From Trichobilharzia regenti (lineage: Eukaryota; Platyhelminthes; Trematoda; Strigeidida; Schistosomatidae), in contig OX235267.1 of the NCBI GenBank assembly GCA_944472135.2, positions 23,685,349 through 23,749,348 on the forward strand: a stretch of DNA of 64,000 nucleotides, read 5' to 3'. The notes under the pieces were generated by a model. The model had not been told where the DNA came from. It did no database searches and saw nothing but the letters and a program-made list of their open reading frames with translations. Shown here one piece after another: positions 11,245-22,646 of this stretch. A program made the translations under genes and the position numbers. The first letter of the stretch is position 1; every line of letters starts with the position of its first letter.

Positions 11245-11559
11245 GGTGACTCTAAAGAATAGCGGCCCAAACCGAAACGACCTTCGAACAAAAAAGTGAC
11301 CTTGAGCAAGGAATCAGCTGACTGTAGCATTTGCGGAAGTAATCATGGATGTTTTCGATTACTGTTTGGATAACGGACTGATAGCTTTGTCGAAAATTTG
11401 CCAATGCGGAGGAGTTATGCATATACAAAACTACACAGTTTGGGCCGCTATTCTTTAGAGTCACCTTTGAGCCTTCTCATTGGCCGAAGTTGTCCCCGTC
11501 AGGGTCATTTTTGCGTTAAAAGGTCGTTTCGGTTTGGGCCGCTATTCTTTAGAGTCACC
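11245..11559. mobile_element. Small non-autonomous DNA element with perfect 39-bp terminal inverted repeats
   Basis: Positions 11245-11283 (starting GGTGACTCTAAAGAATAGCG) and 11521-11559 are perfect reverse complements over 39 bp. A third, partial copy of the same terminus lies at 11438-11465, so the element either captured an extra end or contains a shorter nested copy (11245-11465). There is no transposase. The 8-9 bases flanking the ends do not match, so I see no target duplication and leave the superfamily open. Confidence 0.75.
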
Positions 11560-12040
11560 ATTTGGGTGGATATGTAACACACACAGACCACAGCCACAAC
11601 TGATGAAAGAAGAAGGCGAGGAAGAGGCGTTTATTCCGGCAATGGATAAAGGCACACACGACCTTACGGAGAGGCTGAGCACTTCAAGGTCGTGTATACA
11701 TGTTGTGATTGGTAGATTTTACTTTGCGTAAACGCTGCGGCTAGTACATAGTACACGTTACTGAGGCGGGCTTTGAAATGATAGTTATAAAAGTCGCATA
11801 AACATTGCATTTTTTCAGCTTAAGGAGACAAATTAACGCATGTATAGATTTTACAGATGTGATATGCATGTGGACCCACTAAAAAAGTGAATGGTGAATA
11901 TTATTGGGTAACTTAATCAAAGAAGTATAAAGTTTGAATATTTAGCCTTTTTCAGTTTATTGTAACGGACAGAGCGGAGAGGCATTTGTGTGATATTTGC
12001 ATTTTGCAGAAGACAAACTGTGGAAGATAAATAGGAAGTT

Positions 12041-13525
12041 CTAAGATTCTTCAAGTTTATTATGGGATATATGATCGTGGTGCATCACGGTACCTTTGTT
12101 CAACATAGCAGTAGTAGGCATTCCCCTCATCTCATCATGAACAACCAAAGACAAGCGTGCGCTATCATGATCATTATCACGAATATTCACTTTACTGTCA
12201 ATTTCGTCATTTTCAAACTCTTTGTTAACAGCAGTAGACAATTTTGGTTCCTCCTCACAAATCATTAAAGGTTTTATACCCTCACTCTGACTAGTAATAC
12301 CTTGTAAATTTTTGGAGTCAGAATTGCACTCTGAAGCAGTAACTCTATTCTGTGACACCCTATTCAACAATGGCTCACCAGTTGCAACTACAGACTTCTT
12401 CACTACACCGTTATCGTCACACAATTCGGAGTCAGGCCTGGAGTTTACATTTAGCTTATCACTGAACTTGCTCACTTCTTCACAGTTCACTTCTGTATGC
12501 ACCTCTTGCAAACGTGTAAAACACAACCGTGTTTGTCTTGCATCTTGTAACTTATCTGTTGAAGATGTACTACGAAACCTGTTACACTCACTAGGTCTAT
12601 ATGCATTACTAGACATCATGGAGTCTTCTCGATATCCACCTCTCCGAGACCCTTTTGCCATCAATGACTGCGTTTTTCCGTCAGACCGCTCTATTCTAGG
12701 GGTGAAATGCAATGGACTGGCAAACGCGATCATAGATTGATTATACTATCTTTTACCAGTTTCAGAATATCATCAAACTTTGGCTCGATGCCTTCATCCT
12801 CTATACGGGAGCTTATCTTCACCCACTTCCTTTGCAGTTGAGTAGGTAGGCGCCTCGCTATTACTTCTAGGACGGAACTCAAGTTGAGGTCATTCATGCA
12901 ATTCATCGAAATCGATGCATTCACGTAAGTCAACAGATTATGCAAAAACTCAGATAGTGCCTTGGAATCATCTTGTAGTTGACCACCATTACCCTTAACA
13001 GACTTGAATAATTTCCCTGCAATCATCGAAGGTCTTCCGAATCTTTGACGCAGCATACTCATAGCCTCAGAGTATATTTCGTTAGGGGGCATCAACTTAC
13101 AGCACTGTATAGCTACTAAAGCAGCTTCAGTGCAGTATCTCATCAAATACATCAACTTCATTTCATCATTTAATAAAAAATCACTCAACATGAATTCAAT
13201 ATTCATTTACAAACTCTAAATAATCAGCTGGGTTTCCGTCGAAACACCGGTGTTCAAATTTAAGCCTATTATCCATAGACTGCGAAACATGTACAACAAA
13301 CTCATCGTGCTGAGCATCAAACGCATTGTCACACGTAACGGACAAGTCAACATGACTTACTTTCCTGTTTGCTTCCAAGAGGCTCTGTATTATCATTGAC
13401 CCAGGAATCAATGAACTTGATCCAAAAATTCCAGAAACTTCCAGATAAGGCTTGTTAAAAGAAGACATGGCCGGAAACCGGAAAGACGAAGGGAGACCAT
13501 CCAAATCGTAAGAAAGAGTCACCAA
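12041..13525 (-). pseudogene. Decayed BEL/Pao-like gag
   Basis: Three successive minus-strand frames (13196-13525, 12730-13206, 12041-12733) together cover the gag of the younger elements. Shared blocks include RCFDGNPADYLEFV, MYLMRYCTE, LRQRFGRPSMIAGKLF, GNGGQLQDD and RRLPTQLQRKWVKISSR. At least two frameshifts separate the blocks, at about 13200 and 12730. The tail after 12100 (HHDHISHNK...) matches nothing in the other copies, so the 3' end is lost or replaced. The original role was capsid protein. Confidence 0.75.
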
Positions 13526-13536
13526 ATGTCAGAAAC

Positions 13537-13849
13537 TGTCACTCACGTTACCAAAACCTTTAGTGCCCAGCTCTTGCTACGCCAGGTCTGTCGCTGGCCC
13601 TCGAAGCCTTTCAGCATCGCCTAGTACTAACGGACGCAAAACCAGAACACCGATTGGCTACTTGAGAATTCCTTATTCTAACACCAACAGCATAGTAAAC
13701 TAAGGTTTCTGACAGTTTTTTATAGGTTCCTTCTGAACAGCGACCAATGAGACGATGACTGGCAGATTGATCACGCGCGAAAATTATGAGGAAGTTGGGT
13801 TTGAGCAAACAACCATAAATTGTTCGTTTAATCTTCATCTACATTGACT
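13537..13849 (-). repeat. Diverged BEL-like LTR
   Basis: Aligns by eye along its length to the LTRs at 17250-17609 and 30213-30571, sharing for example the segments around GCAAACAACCAT and GCGACCAATGAGACGATGACTG. It begins TGTCACTCACG and ends ATTGACT, a slightly eroded form of the TGTCAAT...ATTGACA ends of the younger copies. Confidence 0.65.
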
Positions 13850-13984
13850 GTATTAGATAACCAATCTCTTTTCGGAAGTAATCAACTAAGAATGTTAAAC
13901 GACGAAAAGATGGTGAGGGGAACCTGAGTATCCATAATTAAGTAAAAGAATGTTCTTGTCACTTCAAGGTACTCTTGAATCTGC

Positions 13985-15480
13985 CACTGCCGTCAAATCA
14001 CCCAGAAATACCAAGGACAGCATACATGGAAATGCCAACAGACACCACTTTTCCAGCAAAGGAAATAATCCTGAATTCGATCAAGCTACTGAAGTCCGGA
14101 AAGTCAGCAGGACCTGTCGGAATCCCTCCCGAATAGCTGAATTCCGCTCCAGAGACTACGGCAGATGTTCTTACACCATTACTGCAAAACGTTTGGAAGG
14201 AAGGAGGGGTGCCTACTGAACGGCTACCTCGTCACACTGGCAAAGAAGGGTGACTTAGGCCTGTTCACGAAGTGGCGTGGAATAATGCTCTTGTCCATGC
14301 CAAGTAAAATGCTAGATCGCATCATCATGGAAGGAATGAAGGAAGCACTAGATACAGAATTCCGTCAAATGTAACAGACTGGATTCAGGAAAGGCAAATT
14401 ATGTGCTGGTCACGTTGCAACTCTACGCATCGCCATCGAACGAAGCATAGAATGGCGGTCAAAACTACACCTCAGCTTCATCGATTTCAGAGAAACCTTC
14501 GACAGACAGTGCTGAAAGAGAAGTAATTTGGAAACTGCTAAAACGCTATAGCGTGCAGTGCTCGAGTCGTCATCAACCTCATTCAACAGTTATGTGACGA
14601 TGCCACTTGTCAGGCGCTCCACAGTGGAAAACTCAGCAATGCGTTCTCAGTGAACACAGGAGCAGGACAAGCCTGGTTGCTTGTCACCACCCGCGATGAT
14701 ATTCCTAGTTTTGACGGGTTGGATTATGCGTCAGGCTGTGGAAAGCGAGGAGACAGGAGTAAGCTGCACAATTGATAAGAAGACTCTAGAAGATCTGGAT
14801 TTCACAGATGATGTGTGTCTAGTGTCACACAAACTCAAAGACTCACATGCAAAAGGCATCAAACTGACCGAAGAAGCGGTGCAGTAAATACAGGGCTCCA
14901 GGTGAACATGGAGAGGACGGAGGTGATGAAGGTAACCAACCAACAACAACCAGCACCAATCACTACCAATGGGAGAGATTCAAGAGAATCTAGCTTCTTC
15001 TAGTTAGCAGCGTTTCAACCACAGGCGCATGGAATGGATGTAGGTGTCATAGTCAGCATCGGAAAGACAAGCAACGTCATTAACCTGAAACCGGTTTGGA
15101 AATCTTCTGCACTTATTCAGCATGAAGAACAAGATTAGGATTTTTTAACAGCAACGTGAATTTGGTTAGTGAGCTATATGAGTCAGAAACTTTGCCCATC
15201 ACGAAAAACAACTCCAACGAACTGACACAGACCTTTATCAACAGCCACCTTCGCTCAATACTGGAAAACAAATGGCCATAAATAATAAGTTATAAGAAAC
15301 CCCGTCAAAAAACCAACCAAGAGCAGATCTCTAAAAAAATGTGGAAGAAAATGAAAATGGATCGGGTATTGTAGAGGAGACCATCGGACGATATCGCGTG
15401 CTAGGAAATCGGTCGAGCGGAATTCAAATCAGAGGCAGTGAGCAGGTTGTCCTAAGATGACATACAGATTCTAGTGAAGA
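13985..15480 (+). mobile_element. Decayed RTE (SR2-like) fragment
   Basis: Broken frames on the plus strand match the RT of the element at 1-3038: KKGDL followed by KWRGIMLLSMPSKMLDRIIMEGMKEALD (about 14245-14350), IDFRETFD (about 14478), then DLDFTDDVCLVSHKL (about 14795-14840, catalytic FADD changed to FTDD). There are many stops and frameshifts. The endonuclease half is absent. The right end near 15480 is set where similarity fades. Confidence 0.75.
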
Positions 15481-17249
15481 ATACGATTGTTATTTGAATT
15501 TTCTGTTTTTTAATATATTTTCGTGTGCTGAAGCTTTTCTAGCTGTTCGATGGCTTCTATGGTATGAGGACGCTAGCGCCACGCCCAACCCTCTCTCTTT
15601 GCTAGGGCTTCGAACTGGCTAGAAACATGGCGAGATAGCTAACTAGGCGAGGCTGGACATGCAAGTTACTGTCAGCAAATCCTGTAAATCAACGTTAATG
15701 TGGTGTACAATGATTTTCTCGTCGTACTTCTTCAGTCGTCTCCCAATTAAGCAACGATTGCCTTCTTGTCTCCTGCCAAATTGGATCCAGTTTGAACAGA
15801 ATGACGTATCACTGCTCACCAACAGTGATCCTCTCTTGCATAAGAGGGACATTTCTTTTCTCCAATGTGATCAATCGATGCTGACGTGACCTCGGAGAAC
15901 ATGCAGCAAGCGGAAATAGGTTGAAATGGAAAGCAGAGAAAAATTATCAACACAAAATAGGCATGCTGACAACATATCTGTGAGCCGTCTCATTCATTGA
16001 CGACGATATGCACAGTCCAGCTAGCACTAAATCGACCCAGATATAGCTTTATCATTGATACTGTGCAACGTGAACACGATCCACTGTAGCGACTCATGCA
16101 GGAACCAACACGATCACGACAACACTACGTGAAACTCTCCTTGCAAAATCCCCTGTTTCCTCAGTAACAGTTGTCGTTGCTGTCACTTGTCACTTATCCT
16201 GACAACCCTAGTAACGATGGCGAACGCAAGCTTCGAGAACCACCCTTCAACTCTTCGGCGTACAGGGCCTCAACCCAAGATCGAAACACATTTGGCTATT
16301 AATCGACAATATCAAAACTAATAACTGTGTATGCCAATGCGGTTGAAGATTGAACGATCAATTCATGGTTAGGCTAGGGGTTGTTGAAGCCCTATATATA
16401 TTCTGTCTTATTATCGGTAGAAGAATAAGTAATTGTATTACCCTGCCGTTTATTGCTGTCCCGCGTTAGTCGCTGTCCATAGTATTCCGATTTCTAGGTA
16501 TAGTCTTCTGAAACCAGAGAAATGTCTAGGAAATCTGTGATCTGGACGTTTGATAATGAATTTCTGCTTTTAATATTCTAGTTTTGCCTCATACAAATGT
16601 ATTGATACAGTGTGATTTGATGCAACAATTACTAGTAATTAGCAATTTTACGTGCGAGTGATTTCCACGACATTTCTCTTACCTGTAATGTATTTTACAT
16701 CTCAAAAGAAGTCCAAACTATGATAACTGAATTTGTTGTATACTGAAGTGGCATATGATTATCCCTGTGAATCATGCCAATGCTTAAATTATGTAAACAA
16801 ATTACTATTACTTGGCGATGTATTCCGAAATGGTGTGCTGTGATTTTAATCCGCATTACTTTTAGGAATTTTGAGTCGCGATAAGATCTCCCAGATAACT
16901 AAATTTAGTGTTAAGCTGATGGAGCTCCATCTGGACACCCGAAATTCACAACGAGTGTTCTGCTACTTACCACCGAATAGACGTGTATAAACATTCACAG
17001 TAATCGAATCCCTAAACAACACCAACAAGGGAATGTAAGTACACTCAGTCAATAATAGACATGCAGGCATTCTTTGATTAAGCTTATTATACCGGATAAC
17101 CTTTGATGTGGACATCGACTTCCGTCTAATTGGACTGAAAAAGAATTTAAACGTGTCAAAATTTGGATAAATGCCAGCTGTCGCAGAATCGTAGGAAATG
17201 CTTCCCAAGTGGAGACCTTCATTTTGGACTATGCCTATGTCAATGCACT
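15481..17249. other. No gene recognised; one short LTR remnant
   Basis: No convincing coding frame or RNA gene. About 40 bp at 16332-16372 match the start of the BEL-like LTR (GGTTGAAGATTGAACGATCA). The sequence at 17160-17249, just before the young plus-strand element, shows no similarity that I recognise. Confidence 0.5.
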
Positions 17250-17609
17250 TGTCAATGGAGTTGAAGATTGAACGATCAATTCTTGGTTGTTTGCTTAAAA
17301 TCAACTTCCCCAATTTTCGCGGAGGCATCAATACGACAGTCATCGTCTCATCGGTCGCTGTTCAGAAAGAAGAGTGAAACATCGTCAGAAGTAATACAAT
17401 GATTTATTATTGTAATATTTGTTTTCAGACCTTAGTTCGCTTATTCCTTTTATATGTTGGTGTAACAATACAGAAATATCAAACGGCAGATCGGTGTTTT
17501 GGTTTTTGCGTCCGTTATAACTAAGCGTTTCTGAGAAATCTTCGAAGAACAGCGTGGGCCCGAGCGTAGCGAGAGCTGGGCATTAACGGTTTATGAGACG
17601 TGATTGACA
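17250..17609 (+). repeat. 5' LTR of plus-strand BEL-like element
   Basis: 360 bp, TGTCAATGGAG...TGATTGACA. It is nearly identical to 20853-21211 and is also found as a solo copy at 31587-31906. Confidence 0.88.
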
Positions 17610-17685
17610 GTTTCTGACGATAGAAACAGATCTGGCGGATTCAAACAGTTGGTGAAAGTTTGGATAGTCGCCGTTCATTTTCCTG

Positions 17686-19458
17686 GTGCCGGTCAAGTCC
17701 TCTTTGAACAAGCAATATCTGGAACTTTTTGGAATTGGGTCAAGTTCAACAATGCCTGGGTCAAAGAAGGGACAGAGTGTCTTGGATGCAAACAGGAAAG
17801 TAAGTCATGGTGACTTGTCTGTTAATTGTAACGATGTGTCTGATGTTAAGCATGACATGGTTGATGTTACTGTTTCGCCGTTCAGGGATAATAGGAACAT
17901 CAAACTCCCTAAATTTGAACCACGGTGTTTTGATGGAAACCCGGCTGATTATTTACAATTTGTAAAGGAGTTTGAGATCATGTTGAGTGGTTTTTTATTA
18001 AATGATGAATTGAAGTTAATGTATTTGATGAGATATTGCACTGGAGATGCTGCAAGAGCTATACAGTGTTGTAAGTTTATGAAGCCAAAAGAGGGCTACT
18101 ACGAGGCTATGAGCATATTACGTCAAAGGTTTGGAAGACCTTCGATGATTGCAGGGAAATTATTCGAGGCTGTTAAGGGTAATGGTGGTCAATTACAGGA
18201 TGACTCCCAGGCACTCACTGAGTTTTTAGATAATTTGCTAATTTACAAGAATGGAATGATTTCGATGAATCGCATGAGTGACCTCAACTCGAGTTTTATA
18301 CTAGAAGTAATAGCAAGACGTCTACCTACTCGACTGCAAAGGAAGTGGGTGAAGATAAGCTCCCGTATGGAGGATGAGGGTATCGAGCCAAAGTTTGATG
18401 ATATCCTGAAACTGGTAAAAGATAGTGTCAATCAATCTATGAGCAAGTTTGCCAGTCTATTACATCTCACCCCTAGAATAGAGCAGTCTGAGAGCAAAAT
18501 GCAATCATTGATGACGAGTAGGCCTCAGAGAGGTGGATATCGAGAAGACTCCATGATGTCTAGTAATGCATATAGACCTAGTGAGTGTAACAGGTTTCGT
18601 AGTACATCCTCAACAGATAAGTTACAAGATGCAAGACAAACACGGTTGTGTTTTACACGTTTGCAAGAGGTGCATACAGAAGTGAACTGTGAACCAGTGA
18701 GCAAGTTCAGTGATAAGCTAAATGTAAACTCCAGGCCTGACTCCGAATTGTGTGACGATAACGTTGTTGTGAAGAAGTCTGTAGTTGCAACTGGTAAGCC
18801 GTTGTTGAATAGAGTGTCACAGAATAGAGTTACTGCTTCAGAGTGCAGTTCTGACTCCAAAAGTTTACAAAGTATAACTAGTCAGAGTGAAGATATAAAA
18901 CCTTTAATGATTTGTGAGGAGGAACCAAAATTGTCTACTTCTGTTATTAAAGAGTTTGAAAATGATGAACTTGACGGTAAATTGAATATTCGTGATAATG
19001 ATCATGATACTTCACAGTTGTCTTTGGTTGATCATTATGAGATGAGGGATATGCCTACTACTGCTAAGTTAAATAAAGGTTCTGTACAACTACAACGTGA
19101 AGTAGAATTGAACGCAGATGCAGTTCCAGAAGGTGTGCATACTTGTGAGACAGTCAGTGTAATTGATCAGCGTGTAGCCCACCTATCATCAGATGATAGT
19201 GCTAAACCCGAACTAGTAGTGAAAGACAGCAGTGGTGGTAATCTTGCAGTTGGACAACTATCTGAGAGCCGAACAAGAACAGCTTCTGATCCACCACTAA
19301 GTTCATCACCTTGTGTCACTCAGTCATCGTTGGTGTTTTCATCCACAATGAAACAGACGCCCATCAACTCAAGTATCTTGTGCAATGACTATGATAGTAT
19401 TGGTGCGTTTGAAAAGACGAAAGATATTGCTCAGTTTAGTGAGATAAGCCAAGTGTAA
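17686..19458 (+). CDS. Gag-like protein of BEL/Pao-like element (plus copy), frameshifted near its end
   Basis: A 590-residue frame whose central part (LPKFEPRCFDGNPADYLQFV, then MYLMRYCTGDAARAIQ and LRQRFGRPSMIAGKLFE) resembles the capsid-type region of BEL/Pao gag proteins, in which a short LPKF...FDG...F stretch precedes a helical domain. The C-terminal half is low complexity and Ser/Asp/Glu-rich. No zinc knuckle is visible. Relative to the minus-strand copy at 28113-30068 one G is missing near 19442. This ends the frame at EISQV and cuts off the hydrophobic tail, which remains readable at 19479-19706. Expected role: assembly of a particle around element RNA. Confidence 0.75.
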   Translation: MPVKSSLNKQYLELFGIGSSSTMPGSKKGQSVLDANRKVSHGDLSVNCNDVSDVKHDMVDVTVSPFRDNRNIKLPKFEPRCFDGNPADYLQFVKEFEIMLSGFLLNDELKLMYLMRYCTGDAARAIQCCKFMKPKEGYYEAMSILRQRFGRPSMIAGKLFEAVKGNGGQLQDDSQALTEFLDNLLIYKNGMISMNRMSDLNSSFILEVIARRLPTRLQRKWVKISSRMEDEGIEPKFDDILKLVKDSVNQSMSKFASLLHLTPRIEQSESKMQSLMTSRPQRGGYREDSMMSSNAYRPSECNRFRSTSSTDKLQDARQTRLCFTRLQEVHTEVNCEPVSKFSDKLNVNSRPDSELCDDNVVVKKSVVATGKPLLNRVSQNRVTASECSSDSKSLQSITSQSEDIKPLMICEEEPKLSTSVIKEFENDELDGKLNIRDNDHDTSQLSLVDHYEMRDMPTTAKLNKGSVQLQREVELNADAVPEGVHTCETVSVIDQRVAHLSSDDSAKPELVVKDSSGGNLAVGQLSESRTRTASDPPLSSSPCVTQSSLVFSSTMKQTPINSSILCNDYDSIGAFEKTKDIAQFSEISQV

Positions 19459-19478
19459 ACGAGAGAGTAATTGTTAAA

Positions 19479-19706
19479 TTGACTTGCACGAATAAAGGCA
19501 TTTCTAGTTTCAAGTTACTATTTGAATGTTATTATCTTTGGTGTAAATTACTCTGTTTCTACACTTGGTTGATGAGATATGTCGTGTGTTTGTTGGTCAT
19601 CTATATTCTACGATACAATGACATGGGCGTGTTGCCGTTCAGATTTGAGGATATAGCTGATAGAAGGAAGTCAGCAAATGAACTCTGCGACGATTTTCCA
19701 ACCTAG
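19479..19706 (+). pseudogene. Detached hydrophobic C-terminal segment of the gag-like protein
   Basis: Encodes a membrane-like stretch (FECYYLWCKLLCFYTWLMRY and following) and ends KSANELCDDFPT. In the minus copy the same residues are fused in frame to gag, so the separation here is due to the one-base deletion near 19442. It may be the remaining C-terminus of a larger ancestral polyprotein left by an internal deletion; that is inference. Confidence 0.6.
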
Positions 19707-19711
19707 AGCGT

Positions 19712-20152
19712 CAACCTGAGAAGGGTTGTAGGCGTACTGCTGTAAGTCCTACAATTCTTCAAAGGGTAGCGCATCAATGAGCAGTCCAATGTGCTTGGTG
19801 TGTGATTTTGTACATATGTTCATATTGTATATACTGAATTGATATCATCTGTCATCTAGCTGTTGGTAATTCTGTTTGTGTCCGGACGACTTCCACTTGG
19901 ATCATCAACCTGAGAAGGAATGTAGGCGTACTGCTGTAAGTCCTACAGTTCTTCAAGGGTAGTTTGTCGTGCCAGAATCCACAACATTTGATGTGTTGAT
20001 TGTACATATGTTTGTGTTAAATAATTGTGTGAGTTCCAATTGATGTAATTGTTGGTTAATCTTGTTTGTGTCTGGACATTCCACAACTTACAATCGTCAA
20101 CCTGAGAAGGGTTGTAGGCGTACTGGTGTAAGTCCTGCAATTCTTCAAAGGA
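19712..20152 (+). repeat. Three copies of a ~53-bp structured motif, ~193 bp apart, in the element 3' region
   Basis: Copies at about 19712-19764, 19906-19959 and 20098-20152. Each reads CAACCTGAGAAG, then a GTAGG...CCTAC pair enclosing CGTACTGCTGTAAGT, then CTTCAA. In copies 1 and 3 CAACC also pairs with GGTTG, giving two adjacent hairpins; in copy 2 this first hairpin is broken (GGAATG). The minus-strand element has only two copies, at about 28107 and 27915. Confidence 0.75.
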
Positions 20153-20852
20153 ATTCCATCAAGACATGATCCCGAGGTTTTTGTACTGTTTGTATATACG
20201 TGTGGTGTGTCATATCAATTGGTGTTTTTGGATTCATTGTGTTTACTTGTTGTTTTCGTATCTTGTTGTTATTGCGTAATTTTGTTAAAATTTTCGTCGT
20301 GATTACTTCTGAAGTTGTTTCGAGTCTTCTACATCCATGAATGAATTGATTGATGTTAAAGACAGCAGATGGGTCGTATACGCCGGGGAGGCTAGGCTAT
20401 TGCTGAGAATGAAATGCACACGGAGATAATTGTTAGCTGCGGTCCGACACGCCGGGGAGAAAGAGTGTAAACGACTGAGGCTCGCATGCGTCACCGCTAC
20501 TAGAACTGAGGCAGAATGAGTGACAAGCGATTTCAGTGGTAATTGGTAGTGAGTAGATAAGAGGATGTGCGTAGAGTATCATGAGTTGTGCTATGGTCAC
20601 GTTGCATTCTGCAAGAGTCATTCTAGCAAGTGGCGATTGTGTTGCAAGATGTCAAGAGGAGGTCTCTGTCTGGAGGCGCAGGTCGTCATTGATGTGTGAG
20701 ATTGTGCTGTGGGTATGCTTGTGGTGTGTTGGCTTTTCTGTTTGTTTTCCATTTCAGCTCTGTCCGTGTGACCCAGGTTCTCGCAATGGCATCCAAGTCA
20801 ACGTGCATTGGTCGTGAAGGAAAAAAGGGTTGGATCCCTTTTTGCCGGGGAG

Positions 20853-21211
20853 TGTCAATGGAGTTGAAGATTGAACGATCAATTCTTGGTTGTTTGCTCA
20901 AAATCAACTTCCCCAATTTTCGCGGAGGCATCAATACGACAGTCATCGTCTCATCGGTCGCTGTTCAGAAAGAAGAGTGAAACATCGTCAGAAGTAATCA
21001 ATGATTTATTATTGTAATATTTGTTTTCAGACCTTAGTTCGCTTATTCCTTTTATATGTTGGTGTAACAATACAGAAATATCAAACGGCAGATCGGTGTT
21101 TTGGTTTTTGCGTCCGTTATAACTAAGCGTTTCTGAGAAATCTTCGAAGAACAGCGTGGGCCCGAGCGTAGCGAGAGCTGGGCATTAACGGTTTATGAGA
21201 CGTGATTAACA
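20853..21211 (+). repeat. 3' LTR of plus-strand BEL-like element
   Basis: 359 bp, TGTCAATGGAG...TGATTAACA. It directly follows a purine-rich GCCGGGGAG (20844-20852), the expected place of the polypurine tract. Confidence 0.88.
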
Positions 21212-21550
21212 GCAGTCGAAGATTGAACGATCAATTCATGGTTGTTTGCTCAAACCCAACTCCTCCATATTTTCGCAGTAGTCATCAATCCATCAGTCAT
21301 CGTCTCATCGTTCGCTGTCCAGTGGAAGACAGAAGACTATCAGAAGTATTACCGTGATTTATTGTTATAACATTTATTCTTAGACCTTGTGTATAATAGC
21401 CTTATTGTTGGTTACATATTGGCGTAAGAATAAAGGATTCTCTAGTCGCCAACCTGTCTTCTGGTTTTTCGCATTGGTTATTACAAATTGTTTCTGAAAG
21501 CCTTCCTTGGACAGCGTGAGGTCCAGCGTAGTAAGAGCTGGACATTGACA
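21212..21550 (+). repeat. Diverged second LTR abutting the young element
   Basis: Begins CAGTCGAAGATTGAACGATCA and ends GGACATTGACA, parallel to the BEL-like LTR but clearly diverged throughout. It is followed by GTTTCTGA, the same bases that follow the 5' LTR of the young element at 17610. This suggests an older 5' LTR with a trace of its interior. Confidence 0.65.
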
Positions 21551-22646
21551 GTTTCTGAGTGTTGGATGACACCTATTACATGTATGTAAATTGACTTGAT
21601 TTTGCTGCATCGAAATCGAACTTTTGTTCTAATTTTTTGTGTTCTACTTGATGCTTCTGCAGTGCACGCTAGTCCGGTACTCCCCAGTATATGAAATTAT
21701 CTCTATATTTATGGGTAATTCCAAACGAACTCCACCGATTCATAAAGTTGACAACTTAACAGGACATAGTCATGCCTGAATATCTGCCTAAAACTACTCG
21801 AGTGCGTCTCTCAGTCATAGATGAATCTATGAGGACCAGTGATGAAAACGTCAAACTACGTATTCCAAATATAAGAATGGAATGTATGTACCATGCTATA
21901 GTATGCTTCCGTTATTTAGTAGGTGTATTAAAAGCACTGCAAAACTATCGTTTCAGTTAAAGCGTGATTTCACCCCAGGTGACTTCGGTTGTTGGCGTAT
22001 AATTCGACGCGACATAAGTGGAGCTTTGGCAATCTTAGCACTATTTCAACTACACTCAAATATGCCACCTGGTACCTTTTCACGTCTCAGTAGGTCACGT
22101 TTTCATCGAATCATGAAAATAAATTTATTTCAAATTAAACAAAAGAGAAAAATGTAGTGAGCAGGGTGTAAGGTATATTTAATGGAAAACAGTGATAATC
22201 AAATGTTCGTACGGAACATTTCATCGTAATTATTTCAGTGGTGTTGAGTTGAGTGACCAGGTAGACTGGGTTACTTGACTTCTGTAAATAAATGAATGAA
22301 CTGTTACGCTGAATCCGCTGCATCTAGAAGAGAGTAATATAAAAGTTAAACACTTTATATCTACCCACCTCTTCTGACAACGGTTAATTCTTCATTATTC
22401 TGATTTCCTGTTACCATTTTCTGCGTTTTCACCAACACATACACTTATTTTTGTCCACCATAGCAATAAACAAGTGACGACTTCAACTGGCGGTGTCACT
22501 CTAAACCTTGAGAAATAGTCTTCCTATCTAAAAGATAGTGATTACGGAAACAGTAGCAACACTACTTTGTATCTATTCAAAGTGTTTCCTTTGACGGAGT
22601 TCCTTATCAACAGTTTGTAACATTCCCGTTTGTTTGCTGGTAGGCT
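21551..22646. other. No gene recognised
   Basis: Short frames at 21772-21960 and 21882-22157 overlap, lack recognisable motifs and look unlike mobile-element proteins. I see no RNA gene or strong repeat here. Confidence 0.4.

Larger units (their letters stand above)
12041..13849 (-). mobile_element. Old, truncated BEL/Pao-like LTR element
   Basis: A diverged LTR at 13537-13849 is followed, reading leftward on the minus strand, by a gag-like region homologous to the two younger elements at 17250-21211 and 26800-30571. The copy stops near 12041 inside gag, with no second LTR. Several frameshifts and clear sequence divergence make it the oldest of the three copies. Confidence 0.7.
17250..21211 (+). 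mobile_element. Young, gag-only BEL/Pao-like LTR element (plus copy)
   Basis: Two LTRs (17250-17609 and 20853-21211) differ at only about three positions, implying a recent insertion. Ends are TGTCAAT...ATTGACA (3' copy ATTAACA). The flanking five bases are GCACT on the left and GCAGT on the right, a likely target duplication with one change. The interior encodes a gag-like protein and a short hydrophobic C-terminal segment. There is no protease, reverse transcriptase, RNase H or integrase. It is therefore non-autonomous and must borrow enzymes from a complete relative. Assignment to BEL/Pao rests on the gag type and is moderately secure. Confidence 0.8.

Noticed and set aside
17610..17660. 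Primer binding site after the 5' LTR (TGGCGGATTC about 24 nt in)
   Set aside because: Distance from the LTR and match length do not fit a tRNA 3' end well enough to call.
21772..22157. Overlapping frames of 62 and 91 codons
   Set aside because: They overlap in different phases and show no recognisable domain. Left as unannotated sequence.
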